A stretch of DNA of 64,000 nucleotides, from NCBI GenBank assembly GCA_024256265.1, contig JACGUK010000003.1, positions 85,261 through 149,260 of the forward strand, written 5' to 3'. Shown here in pieces: positions 52,486 through 60,896 of the stretch. The translations under genes and the position numbers were made by a program. This stretch comes from an archaeon (lineage in GTDB: Archaea; Thermoproteota; Nitrososphaeria; Nitrososphaerales; JACAEJ01). Below the pieces are notes generated by a model. It had not been told where the DNA came from. It was given only the letters and a program-made list of their open reading frames with translations, and searched no databases. How positions within the stretch are numbered: position 1 is the first letter of the stretch; the number at the start of each line of letters is the position of its first letter.

Positions 52486-53139
52486 TCATAAACCTAAGGC
52501 AAGAATTGTAACAGAGTCTGATGTGCTTAAGCATGCATCAGACATGTCTTCAATCCTCTCGACTATATCCATAAGTACTATGAGATCTTTGATTGAGTTG
52601 ACTTCATTCAGAACTTTTACTGTTATTGCCCTGTATTTATCATCGATCTGGCGCTCCAACTTTTCCACATTACCAGCAAGTTCAATAGACTGGGCTGGGT
52701 TGATGGTCAATGACCGGATTACTTCGCTCAGCCTTTGTACAATCTCAACTGCCATGTCTACTAGCTCCTTAATCTCATTGGATAACTTGCTATCTTGTAT
52801 GACCTTCCCACTTATTTGTGAAACTCTGAAAGCTATTCCATTAATAAAATGCACCACGTTCTCAATAGCATAGGCTGTTCTTAGAACATCCTCACGGCTC
52901 ATAATCATGGCTCCTATCTCAGCCAACTCCCTAGCAAGAGATCTTCTAAGGGCTTCAACGCTTATTTCAGCATTTTTGATCTTCTCAACAGATGTCTTTA
53001 GAGTAGCTGAATCATAATTCAATAGAGCAGAATAAGCTGAAGAGAGTTCCCTAGCTGCCTCGACCACTAATTTTACTTCATCTTGAAGGATAGCCAAAGT
53101 TTTACGTCTTACTAGTACCTCAGCTTCGCCACGGAACAT
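52486..53139 (-). CDS. PhoU/DUF47-family helical protein
   Basis: This 217-residue all-helical protein of the DUF47/PhoU type has acidic repeats such as DSATLKTSVEKIKNAEISVEALRRSLARELAE, EDVLRTAYAIENVVHFINGIA, NVEKLERQIDDKYRAITVKVLNEVNSIKDLIVLMDIVERIEDMSDACLSTSDSV. These resemble the metal-binding helices of PhoU-like proteins. In many genomes DUF47 proteins accompany a phosphate permease; no such gene is adjacent. It precedes endA by ten bases and may share its transcript. Confidence 0.85.
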   Translation of the reverse strand: MFRGEAEVLVRRKTLAILQDEVKLVVEAARELSSAYSALLNYDSATLKTSVEKIKNAEISVEALRRSLARELAEIGAMIMSREDVLRTAYAIENVVHFINGIAFRVSQISGKVIQDSKLSNEIKELVDMAVEIVQRLSEVIRSLTINPAQSIELAGNVEKLERQIDDKYRAITVKVLNEVNSIKDLIVLMDIVERIEDMSDACLSTSDSVTILALGL

Positions 53140-53245
53140 AGACCTTAAAATTATAGGGTCTTCTCCTAAATTAATCTTCCTAAATTTTTATATATAAAAT
53201 TGTTAAAAGTAGATTTTTCGAGTTAACAAATAGGTTATGTACAAA

Positions 53246-54556
53246 TTAATTCTTTGCTTCCTTAATGATTAATTTATATCCATCTTTACCTACCACTTTT
53301 ACCTCTTCGCCTGCATTTATAGGAGTGTTACTAGTAGCTAACCAATATTCGCCATCGATTATTATGTACCCAGACTCTCCTGGTCTAATATTATCAACTG
53401 CTCTTCCATAACCGCTTGGGAACTTATCGAGTGTGGGCTTCTTCCTTCTTATCATTATGACTTTGTAAGCGATTAAACCAAAGAAGATTGTAACAACAGC
53501 TATTACTCCTAAAACAGTGAAGAGGAACGTTGTGAACCACTCAGACGAGACTAATAATGGTGCAGGAGGAGTGGAAACCAGTAGAATTGCCCCTATACTC
53601 ATAATTATCCCTCCTCCTATTCCCGCAACTCCATGGGCATGAGTATATACCTCAATCAACATCAGTCCTACTCCTATGATGAGTAAAAGGAGGGCACCAT
53701 AATTCACGTTGAAGCCAGCTCCTATGAGTCCGAGAATTAGCATGACACCGCCAAGAACCTCTGCACCCCAGCCCGGAGCTGAAAGCCCCAATAATATTGC
53801 AAGTATGCCGAGAGTTATCAACAGGGTAGATATTGTTGGATCACTTAATATTTGTAGAAGTATTGTCCTAAGACCTGGTGTGAACTCTACTAACTCAGCA
53901 CCTTTAATGTTCAATGATTTTTCTCCACGTAATGTGTTGACTTTTGCACCATCAGCTTTCTCTAGGAGTTCAGAAGGAGAAGATGCAATAGCCTCTATGA
54001 CATGATAACTTAGAGCTCTATCAGGGTCTAAGTTATCATTATGGGTGATGAACCTAGCTACTTGGGTCTCATTTCTCCCATGAAGTTTGGCAAAGCTCTT
54101 CATCTTCTCCACTAGAGCATTAATGGTCTTCTCATCAGTGATAGGAGTTAAACCAGATACGGGTTGAGCTGAACCAATAATTGTATAAGGAGCCATGGCA
54201 GCGTAATCGCTAGCCATCAAGATATAAGTGCCAGCAGACCAAGCATTTCCTCCTGATGGGTACACGTAAGCTATAATGGGTAAATTCGAACTCTGCATTC
54301 TATCTATTATATTGAGGGTGGATTCTAAAAGACCACCTGGGGTATCTAAGGTCAAAAGTATTGCTGAGTATCCTCTCTCATTCGCATGGTTTATTGCTAT
54401 ATCTACAAAATCAGCTGTAGCTTGAGTAATAGTTCCATCTATTTTGACCCATAGGACTTTATTGTCCATCTGCTCTTGAGTTATGCTTAAGCCTATGGAA
54501 AGAGATATGATCCACAGTGCTATTATTTGAGTTATTAACAGAGATTTTTTACTCAT
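53246..54556 (-). CDS. nfeD: NfeD family membrane serine protease (ClpP class)
   Basis: This 436-residue protein has a signal/anchor (SLLITQIIALWIISLSIGLSI), a ClpP-like domain with VLWVKIDGTITQATADFVDIAI, LTLDTPGGLLESTLNIIDRMQ, and the catalytic Ser in NAWSAGTYILMASDYAAMAP with a later Lys as general base. Four or five membrane helices follow (TLLITLGILAILLGL, VMLILGLIGAG, ALLLLIIGVGLMLIEV, IGGGIIMSIGAIL, FLFTVLGVIAVVTIFFGLIAYKV), then an OB-fold NfeD tail (GESGYIIIDGEYWLATSN). It pairs with the stomatin three bases away, as in Pyrococcus PH1510-PH1511, where it cleaves the stomatin. Confidence 0.93.
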   Translation of the reverse strand: MSKKSLLITQIIALWIISLSIGLSITQEQMDNKVLWVKIDGTITQATADFVDIAINHANERGYSAILLTLDTPGGLLESTLNIIDRMQSSNLPIIAYVYPSGGNAWSAGTYILMASDYAAMAPYTIIGSAQPVSGLTPITDEKTINALVEKMKSFAKLHGRNETQVARFITHNDNLDPDRALSYHVIEAIASSPSELLEKADGAKVNTLRGEKSLNIKGAELVEFTPGLRTILLQILSDPTISTLLITLGILAILLGLSAPGWGAEVLGGVMLILGLIGAGFNVNYGALLLLIIGVGLMLIEVYTHAHGVAGIGGGIIMSIGAILLVSTPPAPLLVSSEWFTTFLFTVLGVIAVVTIFFGLIAYKVIMIRRKKPTLDKFPSGYGRAVDNIRPGESGYIIIDGEYWLATSNTPINAGEEVKVVGKDGYKLIIKEAKN

Positions 54557-54559
54557 AGG

Positions 54560-55378
54560 CTAATGACTTTCAGCTTTCTTTTCCTTCATTAACCCAAGCA
54601 TGGCACCTAGAGTTGGAGATGTGCCCTCAGTAACGACTATCATATTCTTCTCACGAGCTATCTCTGTCCATGTTTGAAGTTCCCTTAACCTCAAAGCTGC
54701 TGTGCTCTTCATATAGTAATCAGCAGCCTCAGCCATCTTCTTTGCTGCTTGTAACTCACCATCTGCCATTATTATTCTACCTCTTTTCTCACGCTCAGCC
54801 TCTGCTTGTTTCGCTATGGCTCTCTGCATACTCTCAGGTATGGCAACATCTTTTATGGCTACTGCTGTTACCTTAATCCCCCAAGGATTCGTTGATTCAT
54901 CTAATATTGTTTGTAGCCTTTTGTTCAATTCGTCACGCTTTGTAAGTAGTTCATCAAACTCGACTTGACCAAGAACATCCCTTAACGTAGTTTGGGATAG
55001 TAAAGTTGATGAGATCACGTAATCTTGGACTTTCATCGTAGCTTCGATAGGTTCTGCAACTCTAAAGTAGACTGCTGCATCTACATCAACAGTGACATTA
55101 TCACGAGTGATTATGCTCTGCTTCGCCACATCTAAGGTAAGTATCCTTAGATCCATCTTCCTTACTCTATCGATAAAAGGCAAGACTATGACCAAACCTG
55201 GACCTTTTGCACCGAGCAATCGTCCCATCCTAAATACAACTATACGCTCATACTCCCTTACTACCCTTAATGATGATGCAAGGATGATGATTATTATAAG
55301 TGCTATGAAAAAGAAAGCAATTAAAGTTACCTCATCTAATTGAAGGATTTGTTTTCTTGTTAAATCTAAAAGTAACAA
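54560..55378 (-). CDS. Stomatin/SPFH band 7 protein
   Basis: This 272-residue SPFH protein has an N-terminal membrane anchor (VTLIAFFFIALIIIIILASSL), the band 7 domain VVREYERIVVFRMGRLLGAKGPGLVIVLPFIDRVRKMDLRILTLDVAKQSIITRDNVTVDVDAAVYFRV, and a coiled segment KQAEAEREKRGRIIMADGELQAAKKMAEAADYY. It forms membrane oligomers; the partner protease NfeD is directly downstream. The start codon lies near position 55378, with a cluster of Leu/Asp residues (MLLLDLTRKQILQLDEV) before the anchor. Confidence 0.94.
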   Translation of the reverse strand: MLLLDLTRKQILQLDEVTLIAFFFIALIIIIILASSLRVVREYERIVVFRMGRLLGAKGPGLVIVLPFIDRVRKMDLRILTLDVAKQSIITRDNVTVDVDAAVYFRVAEPIEATMKVQDYVISSTLLSQTTLRDVLGQVEFDELLTKRDELNKRLQTILDESTNPWGIKVTAVAIKDVAIPESMQRAIAKQAEAEREKRGRIIMADGELQAAKKMAEAADYYMKSTAALRLRELQTWTEIAREKNMIVVTEGTSPTLGAMLGLMKEKKAESH

Positions 55379-55452
55379 TATAGGTCAAATTATAGCATCT
55401 TCTTTTAGACTAATAAACATTTTATATGATTTAAGTAGAGGTAAAGAATAAG

Positions 55453-56703
55453 TTAAGATGAGATGATCATGGCTGTCTGGGCGTAAACCTTAGCACATCC
55501 TAATACATCAATAGAATTAATCCACTCATCATAGGCATGGCAAGCCTCTTCATAACCAGGTCCATAAGACACTACCGGAATATTCAAAGCAGACCTAAGA
55601 TAATGGGCATCAGTTGTAGCAGCCATGCATATAGCAGGCGTCTTCTCCTTGAATATAGATCGACTGACTCTTCTTAAAATCTTGATAATGTCACTCCCAG
55701 GAGGAGTGAAAGAAGGTGGGGCATAATTCATGTATTCTATCTTTCCTCCTTCTGCCAGATTTTTAATGATCTCCTCTGCTTCTGCCCTACTTCCTCCAAT
55801 TGGTATCCTTAGATCAAGTTCCACTTCACATGAATCTGCAACTATGTTTGCTTTCATCCCTCCTTTTATCACGCCAATATTCAATGTGTAATGATCTATA
55901 GCATAATGAGGTTTCAGATCTTTTTTATCTTTGTAATCTTCTATAAGACCCTTTTTGCCCCATTTGACAAGCTTCATAGCTTCGTAAGGTGCCTTTACTT
56001 TTGATAGTATGGGGCTTTTCAATTTCGAGAGAGCTTTTACTGCATATATTATAGCATTATCTCCTAGCATAGGTCTGCTCCCATGATGAGGAATTCCATC
56101 AAACTTCAATTTTGACCATAAGACACCTCTCTCCCCAGATATTATGGTATGACCTAATTTGTGATAGTTTGAACACTCGCCTATTATCATGGCTTTGCCT
56201 TTTATCAATTGATTTTGGACAACCCAGCGGGCTCCGTACTGTCCTCCTGTCTCTTCATCACAGAATAAGGCTATGGTAATCCTTTTGTTCAGTCTTTTCT
56301 CATATTTAATCAGTGCTTTTACAGCCGTGAGAATACTTGCCACCCCTCCTTTCATATCTGTAGCACCTCTACCTAGAATGCGACCCTCAACTACCTCACC
56401 AGAAAAAGGATTGAAGCTCCATCTATTTACATCGCCTATAGGCACTGTATCGATATGACCACAAAGTATAAGCCCATAGTCCCCGCTTCCTATCTCAGAT
56501 ATTACATTGACATGCCCTTTTATCGGTTCTATGCACCTTGTGCTTAACCCTATGACTTTAAGATAATCTTCAGCAACATTGGCTACCTCTAATGTGTCCC
56601 CTGGAGGGTTCTCACTTCTCGCTCTTATAAGGCGTGATGCAAGCTTTAAGAGCTCTCCTTTTAAAGATTCTACTTTATCTGACAGGTAGGTTAAATTCTT
56701 CAT
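55453..56703 (-). CDS. M20 family metallopeptidase (ArgE/DapE-like)
   Basis: This 416-residue di-zinc deacylase/peptidase shows LILCGHIDTVPIGD (His, Asp), GRGATDMKGGVASIL (bridging Asp), ALFCDEETGGQYGARWV (catalytic Glu pair), IIGECSNYHKLGH, and the C-terminal TTDAHYLRSALNIPVVSYGPG (last His). The central dimerisation domain holds SGERGVLWSKLKFDGIPHHGSRP. The substrate may be an acyl-amino acid, succinyl-diaminopimelate or dipeptide; it cannot be fixed. It is divergent from hsp20. Confidence 0.91.
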   Translation of the reverse strand: MKNLTYLSDKVESLKGELLKLASRLIRARSENPPGDTLEVANVAEDYLKVIGLSTRCIEPIKGHVNVISEIGSGDYGLILCGHIDTVPIGDVNRWSFNPFSGEVVEGRILGRGATDMKGGVASILTAVKALIKYEKRLNKRITIALFCDEETGGQYGARWVVQNQLIKGKAMIIGECSNYHKLGHTIISGERGVLWSKLKFDGIPHHGSRPMLGDNAIIYAVKALSKLKSPILSKVKAPYEAMKLVKWGKKGLIEDYKDKKDLKPHYAIDHYTLNIGVIKGGMKANIVADSCEVELDLRIPIGGSRAEAEEIIKNLAEGGKIEYMNYAPPSFTPPGSDIIKILRRVSRSIFKEKTPAICMAATTDAHYLRSALNIPVVSYGPGYEEACHAYDEWINSIDVLGCAKVYAQTAMIISS

Positions 56704-56768
56704 CTCTAATTACCTTATCTAATAAAAGCTTAAAAATTCTTTTTGCTAAATAAATATTAGATGAGAAA

Positions 56769-57077
56769 ATGTCTGAAGAAAAAACGCCAAAGACTGTTAT
56801 ATCCCCTAGCGTCGTTGTAAGCCACAATGAAAAAGATGAAGGTTATGTTATCGAGGTAAAGCTTCCTGGAGTTAAGAAAGGAGATGTCGAACTATATTTC
56901 TGGAGTAAAGGTTTCTGTGTCGATGGTAAGAGGGAAGATATGACATACACAGGATGCTATAACTTAGCCCATGAAGTCAAGACTGAAGAAGCAAAGGCTA
57001 AATTCGAAAGCGGGTTATTAACTATCACAGTGCCCTTTAAAGAGAAATTACGTGCCAAAAAGGTGAAGATAGAGTAA
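56769..57077 (+). CDS. Small heat-shock protein, Hsp20/alpha-crystallin domain
   Basis: This 102-residue protein is little more than the alpha-crystallin domain: SPSVVVSHNEKDEGYVIEVKLPGVKKGDVELYFWSKGFCVDGKREDMTYTGCYNLAHEV, ending with the strand FESGLLTITVPFKEKLRAKKVKIE. It lacks the long N-terminal arm and the IxI tail common in Hsp20s, so large oligomers may not form. Chaperone activity is inferred from the fold. It converges with the radical SAM gene. Confidence 0.88.
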   Translation: MSEEKTPKTVISPSVVVSHNEKDEGYVIEVKLPGVKKGDVELYFWSKGFCVDGKREDMTYTGCYNLAHEVKTEEAKAKFESGLLTITVPFKEKLRAKKVKIE

Positions 57078-57113
57078 CATAAAACCTTGGATTTGCTTTC
57101 TCACATCTATTTT

Positions 57114-58280
57114 TTAAGATGCGATTTCCTTTAAGCTATGGTAACCTAGTAGATGTAAGTTTCCAATATTTACACGCTCTAAATGCTTCCTAGCTACTTT
57201 ATAGCAACTCAAGGCTTGATCCAACGGTGTTATAGGCAAATCTCTCATCAAAAAATCTGGATGGAATACCAATAAACTATAAGGAATTCTTCGATCTAGA
57301 CTGGCTATGAACTTTGCTATCCCTTCAACCTCATCTGCATCAACATAGCCTGGAATCATTAGCGTCGTGGCTGTAAGGACTGGTGGATCGTCTCTTAAGG
57401 TATGAAAATCTCGAGCGATCATCTCAAAATTCTGAAAAGCTCTTCTATTTGATACGCCGCTTAGTGCCAAGCTCATATTTTCATCAAAGCATTTCAGATC
57501 GAACTTTATATTCCCGCCACTATTAAAAGCGAGCTCAGCAGCCTTTCTAACCAAATTCGGATGACCACAACCGTTCCACTCAAAGCAGATGCGAAGAACT
57601 CTATCCTTTGGCATTAGCTCAAGAACCTTTTCTGAGGCTTTAATGGCAAAGGGGAGTTGAGGCTCTGGAGAACCTCCAAAGAAGCACCAGCAGGTAATTT
57701 TAGGGTTACGCAATGTGAGTTCAACTAGGTCGTCAATGCTATGGGAGGGTGCTAAATTGATATCTTTATGAGACCAGTTCTGGCAGAATAAACAATCAAA
57801 ATTGCAACCATAAAAAAAGATGGCAAGATTATAGTAGCCTATCTCAGGACCTTTGCAAGTTGAAAATTTTGGATACCCTGAGCCAGTTCCAGCTGGACAG
57901 AACCATGTAGCGCAACAGTTAGTAACGTGAGGGTCGAGATATGCGTAGTATAATCCCTTATTTGGATTAACTAGGCTGATAAGCCTTCCTTTTTCATTTT
58001 TTCTTAGACCACAATAGCCTGACTCACCCATCCCTATCTTACATTCGTTGGCGCAAACATTACATGGTATCCCAGATGGTAATTTAGGGATTCTCTCAGT
58101 GAGGTTAAAGGTTTTTCTAGCCTTCTCGTGATTCTCTAAAGAGATTTTTATTGCATTAAAAGGATTATCACGAATGCAAGATCGGCACACATCTATAGCT
58201 CTAGATAAGAATTGAGAAGGCTTTTCACATATCTTGCAAGTTCTTTCTTTTATTATGGAGTGTGTATATGAATGCATCAC
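57114..58280 (-). CDS. Radical SAM protein, PflA-like with zinc-type N-terminus
   Basis: This 388-residue protein has a CxxC zinc-type start (RTCKICEKPSQFLSRAIDVCRSC), a second Cys-rich segment (GIPCNVCANECKIGMGESGYCGLR), and the radical SAM cluster motif in FFYGCNFDCLFCQNW (CxxxCxxC). FDLKCFDENMSLALSGVSN follows, with a C-terminal PILSYSLLVFHPDF-type segment. It is like archaeal PflA/AmmeMemoRadiSam-family enzymes found with MEMO proteins; the MEMO gene here is at 8.4 kb. The target is unknown. The gap 58281-58447 upstream carries a hairpin and short repeats. Confidence 0.87.
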   Translation of the reverse strand: MMHSYTHSIIKERTCKICEKPSQFLSRAIDVCRSCIRDNPFNAIKISLENHEKARKTFNLTERIPKLPSGIPCNVCANECKIGMGESGYCGLRKNEKGRLISLVNPNKGLYYAYLDPHVTNCCATWFCPAGTGSGYPKFSTCKGPEIGYYNLAIFFYGCNFDCLFCQNWSHKDINLAPSHSIDDLVELTLRNPKITCWCFFGGSPEPQLPFAIKASEKVLELMPKDRVLRICFEWNGCGHPNLVRKAAELAFNSGGNIKFDLKCFDENMSLALSGVSNRRAFQNFEMIARDFHTLRDDPPVLTATTLMIPGYVDADEVEGIAKFIASLDRRIPYSLLVFHPDFLMRDLPITPLDQALSCYKVARKHLERVNIGNLHLLGYHSLKEIAS

Positions 58281-58367
58281 ATTTCACATGCTTACTTTAT
58301 ATTAGAATATTCTATGGAGTTTATAGCTATTTTGCTCATTTTAGATTGTACAATAATCTCTCTCATC

Positions 58368-58436
58368 CGCCTAGCTAAAATCTAACTAGGCGTAAGGCAG
58401 ACTCGCTATATATGTGAGTCGCTATATGTATTGATC
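58368..58436. repeat. Hairpin and short direct repeats upstream of Alba 3' end
   Basis: CGCCTAG (58368-58374) and CTAGGCG (58386-58392) can pair across an 11-base loop. Directly after it, ACTCGCTATATATGTG and AGTCGCTATATGTATTG form an imperfect tandem repeat. The block lies between the alba stop (58448, minus strand) and the radical SAM start (58280), so it could be a transcription terminator for alba or a promoter/operator for the radical SAM gene. Confidence 0.4.
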
Positions 58437-58447
58437 GTTCTAACAGT

Positions 58448-58840
58448 TTATTTCTTGCCCACGACGATTTCTATCGTAGAGACGTTCCTTGCCTCTTCTC
58501 CTACGCCTACTAACTCTGTGTCTATCTTTATGTCTTTGACTGAGAAGGCATTGTTCCCCAACCTTTTTGAGACTATTTCGGCTACATCGACTGCTCTAGA
58601 AATAGCCATTCCTCTAGCCTTGATGATTATTTGCTCGCTCTGAGTGAGCTGAATAAGAGCTGACATGGCATAGCTCATGACAGGTTTCTTCCCAACGTAT
58701 ATGTGGTTTGGAGGGGACCTTCTTTCAATTCTTCTCTCTTGAGGTTCTCTTTCAGTAGGGGCTGTTGCTTCAGATGGCGCTTCAGGCTTTGACTCAGCTG
58801 GATCGTTCGGGGCACTGCAATCTGAGTTCTTCTTAGGCAT
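58448..58840 (-). CDS. alba: Alba-family nucleic-acid-binding protein with N-terminal extension
   Basis: This 130-residue protein has the Alba core at about residues 42-130 (NHIYVGKKPVMSYAMSALIQLTQSEQIIIKARGMAISRAVDVAEIVSKRL, then IDTELVGVGEEARNVSTIEIVVGKK), which is complete. The first 40 residues (SDCSAPNDPAESKPEAPSEA and following) form a low-complexity acidic, Pro/Ala-rich tail not found in typical Alba proteins of about 90 residues. The ATG at 58840, seven to nine bases after GGAG, is chosen over the upstream 58855. It condenses DNA or binds RNA; the tail could alter multimer formation. Confidence 0.92.
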   Translation of the reverse strand: MPKKNSDCSAPNDPAESKPEAPSEATAPTEREPQERRIERRSPPNHIYVGKKPVMSYAMSALIQLTQSEQIIIKARGMAISRAVDVAEIVSKRLGNNAFSVKDIKIDTELVGVGEEARNVSTIEIVVGKK

Positions 58841-58917
58841 TTTTGTTCGCTCCAAAAGACAAGGGAGGATACCCTATTTAAACTTAATTTTCTGAGTGAG
58901 ATAATTCTAGCTACAAG

Positions 58918-59553
58918 TCATCTTTCAACAAGTCTTCTTATCACTCTGATTACATCCATGGCGCTTGTAGCATAAATGGCTCCTATCTTCTCAGCCCATT
59001 CTGGAGTTGCACAAGCCCCTCCCACTATCACCTTTGTCTTAGGATATATCCCAGCCTCTTTAGCAGCTTCTACAACTCTCTTTTGGATTATAGTTGTTGT
59101 TGAATTTCGAGCTGAGATCCCTATTATGTCAGCATTTGTCTCCTTTGCTTTTATGATATAATTTTCAACCTTTACATCTCTGCCTAGATCATGCACTTCG
59201 AAACCAAAGCCCTTCAGCATAGCAGCAATTATATTCTTTCCAAGATCGTGAATATCACCTTCAATAGTACCTATTACGATAGTGCCCAGCTTAGCTTTTC
59301 CAGCAATTCTGATGAGCTCATGCTTAATGACTTTATGACCTTCATATGCTACATCTGTAGCTACCATGAGTTGAGAAAGGAATATCTCACCATCCTCAAA
59401 CTTTTGAGCTATTATGTTCATCCCTGAGGCAAGGGCATCAGATACTTCTTTGGCGGAGATGTCAGATATTAATGCTTCTTGAGCTATTCTACGAACAGTA
59501 TCAATATCGCCGTCGATAACGGCTTTCTTTAATCTACTTAGATCATAAGTCAA
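58918..59553 (-). CDS. Corrinoid-binding methyl carrier protein, second copy
   Basis: This 211-residue protein has a helical cap (VIDGDIDTVRRIAQEALISDISAKEVSDALASGMNIIAQKFEDGEIFLSQLM) and a B12-binding domain with the cobalt-ligand His102 in GDIHDLGKNII, FEVHDLGRDVKVENYI, and IVGGACATPEWAEKIGA. It is related to, but clearly different from, the 230-residue copy at 24 kb. No methyltransferase is adjacent; a 41-residue ORF and an NAD kinase lie upstream on the same strand. Its methyl donor must be encoded elsewhere. Confidence 0.92.
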   Translation of the reverse strand: MTYDLSRLKKAVIDGDIDTVRRIAQEALISDISAKEVSDALASGMNIIAQKFEDGEIFLSQLMVATDVAYEGHKVIKHELIRIAGKAKLGTIVIGTIEGDIHDLGKNIIAAMLKGFGFEVHDLGRDVKVENYIIKAKETNADIIGISARNSTTTIIQKRVVEAAKEAGIYPKTKVIVGGACATPEWAEKIGAIYATSAMDVIRVIRRLVER

Positions 59554-59600
59554 ATGGATTCCTTGATCTTTAATAAGACCAAATTTTAAAACGCTTTCTG

Positions 59601-59726
59601 TTATTGTATAGGGATCACATAGTTTTCTCCGTTTTGGGATATGCCCAACCTCTCAAGCTTTGCATCAAGCAGAAAGTTCTTGGCATCCTCCCCAATCCTA
59701 TCCCTTCTTATCATCTTATTCATCAT
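59601..59726 (-). CDS. Small 41-residue hypothetical protein upstream of corrinoid gene
   Basis: A short open frame reads MMNKMIRRDRIGEDAKNFLL, then DAKLERLGISQNGENYVIPI and a final Gln. It has a GGAGG purine run about eight bases before the first ATG and GAGGTGA immediately before it, stronger than most starts here. It lies 47 bases before the second corrinoid gene on the same strand, in a gap otherwise lacking genes, and is too short to assign by similarity. It could be a co-transcribed partner or regulator of the corrinoid protein. Confidence 0.5.
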   Translation of the reverse strand: MMNKMIRRDRIGEDAKNFLLDAKLERLGISQNGENYVIPIQ

Positions 59727-59789
59727 TCACCTCGCCTCCCCTCAGCTAAAGATTCTAATTATATAACGGAATTACGCTTATTCTTTTAG

Positions 59790-60785
59790 TTAAGTGATAT
59801 AGTATACCTTTTGTCTAGCATCTCTGAGCGTCGATCTCCTTTTAACCAGTCCCCTTTCTATGAGTAGGGCGAGAGCTAACCTTGTAGTCCTATCAGGTAG
59901 CATGGTCTTCTTTGCTAAGTCTCTTTGGGTCAAAGGTCCTTCATATTCTAGTGTTTTGAGGATGAGTTTTGCACTTGGAGGCATCTTTAATAGCTCCTCT
60001 GCAAGTCTGACTTTCTTGACCATCTTATCCATGGCTTTTGAGCTCTCTGATGGTCTTACAAACCTTGCAGGCTCAGGGAACTTAAAGGCTTCGACTCTTT
60101 CTCTAACCTTAGCCCTATAGGTACCATCGACTATTACTTCACATCCATGGCTACTGCTTATCTCGCCGATCTTAATGTGTGATTTATCTGAGACGATCAA
60201 AGGACGCCTTGTAACATCAAGAGAATTTACGGATACTATTGCGAAGGCTTCAGCATCATGAAGTACCATAGGACCCCCAGCAGACATGGAATAAGCAGTA
60301 GAGCCTGTTGGCGTAGAGACTATTACACCATCGCTATAATCTCTCCAAATTACCTCCTTATCAACAGTTAACAAATACTCCATGAGTGTAGCGCTCTTGG
60401 ATGAGAAGACTGCAACTTCGTTCAAGGCTGGAGGCAATTCTTTATCATCAACGATTACGTTTAACCTTGTAGCCTCTTCTATATTATATTCTCCATCTAT
60501 TAACTTTTTTAAGGCTTCTTGAAAGTTTTTTATACTGATTTCAGTAAGAAAACTGCTTTCATTAGAGTCGTTAACGCCTAGCACAGGCAATTTTGCTTTG
60601 CCTATCTTATGAAAAGTCTGTAAAACTTCTCTATCCCCGCCAACAACTATAACAAGTTCAGAAGTCTCTAAGTCTTGATCGATTATATCTTCCACTAATT
60701 TATATTTCACTCCAAATTCATCGACTGCCTTTTTTATACTATTGATAACGCTTTCTAATGCTTTCTTGTAGACTATTAAATTCAT
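59790..60785 (-). CDS. nadK: NAD kinase fused to a C-terminal winged helix
   Basis: The family makes NADP from NAD and ATP. The C-terminal catalytic lobe is well kept: GVIVSTPTGSTAYSMSAGGPMV, VNSLDVTRRPLIVSDKSHIKIGEI and EVIVDGT. The usual GGDGT loop is instead GGDRE (residues 49-53), and the NxGxxGFL motif is VNDSNESSFL, so nucleotide binding may differ. Residues about 268-331 (SAKLILKTLEYEGPLTQRDLAKKTMLPDRTTRLALALLIERGLVKRR) form a MarR-like winged helix fused to the enzyme. It could be a regulator that reads NAD(P), or a kinase whose start domain has drifted. Confidence 0.8.
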   Translation of the reverse strand: MNLIVYKKALESVINSIKKAVDEFGVKYKLVEDIIDQDLETSELVIVVGGDREVLQTFHKIGKAKLPVLGVNDSNESSFLTEISIKNFQEALKKLIDGEYNIEEATRLNVIVDDKELPPALNEVAVFSSKSATLMEYLLTVDKEVIWRDYSDGVIVSTPTGSTAYSMSAGGPMVLHDAEAFAIVSVNSLDVTRRPLIVSDKSHIKIGEISSSHGCEVIVDGTYRAKVRERVEAFKFPEPARFVRPSESSKAMDKMVKKVRLAEELLKMPPSAKLILKTLEYEGPLTQRDLAKKTMLPDRTTRLALALLIERGLVKRRSTLRDARQKVYYIT

Positions 60786-60896
60786 CTGCTCACTGGCAAC
60801 AATTGCTTACCAATATGCTTTTCCTTCATTTTTTGCCACTTTCAACATACTTTTATCTTCTTCTTATTTAGGCGTGTGATAAAAAGGGAGATAAGT

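Noticed and set aside
59604..59789. 61-residue plus-strand frame opposite the 41-residue ORF
   Set aside because: The minus-strand frame has strong ribosome-binding sequences and is collinear with the corrinoid gene; the plus frame has none.
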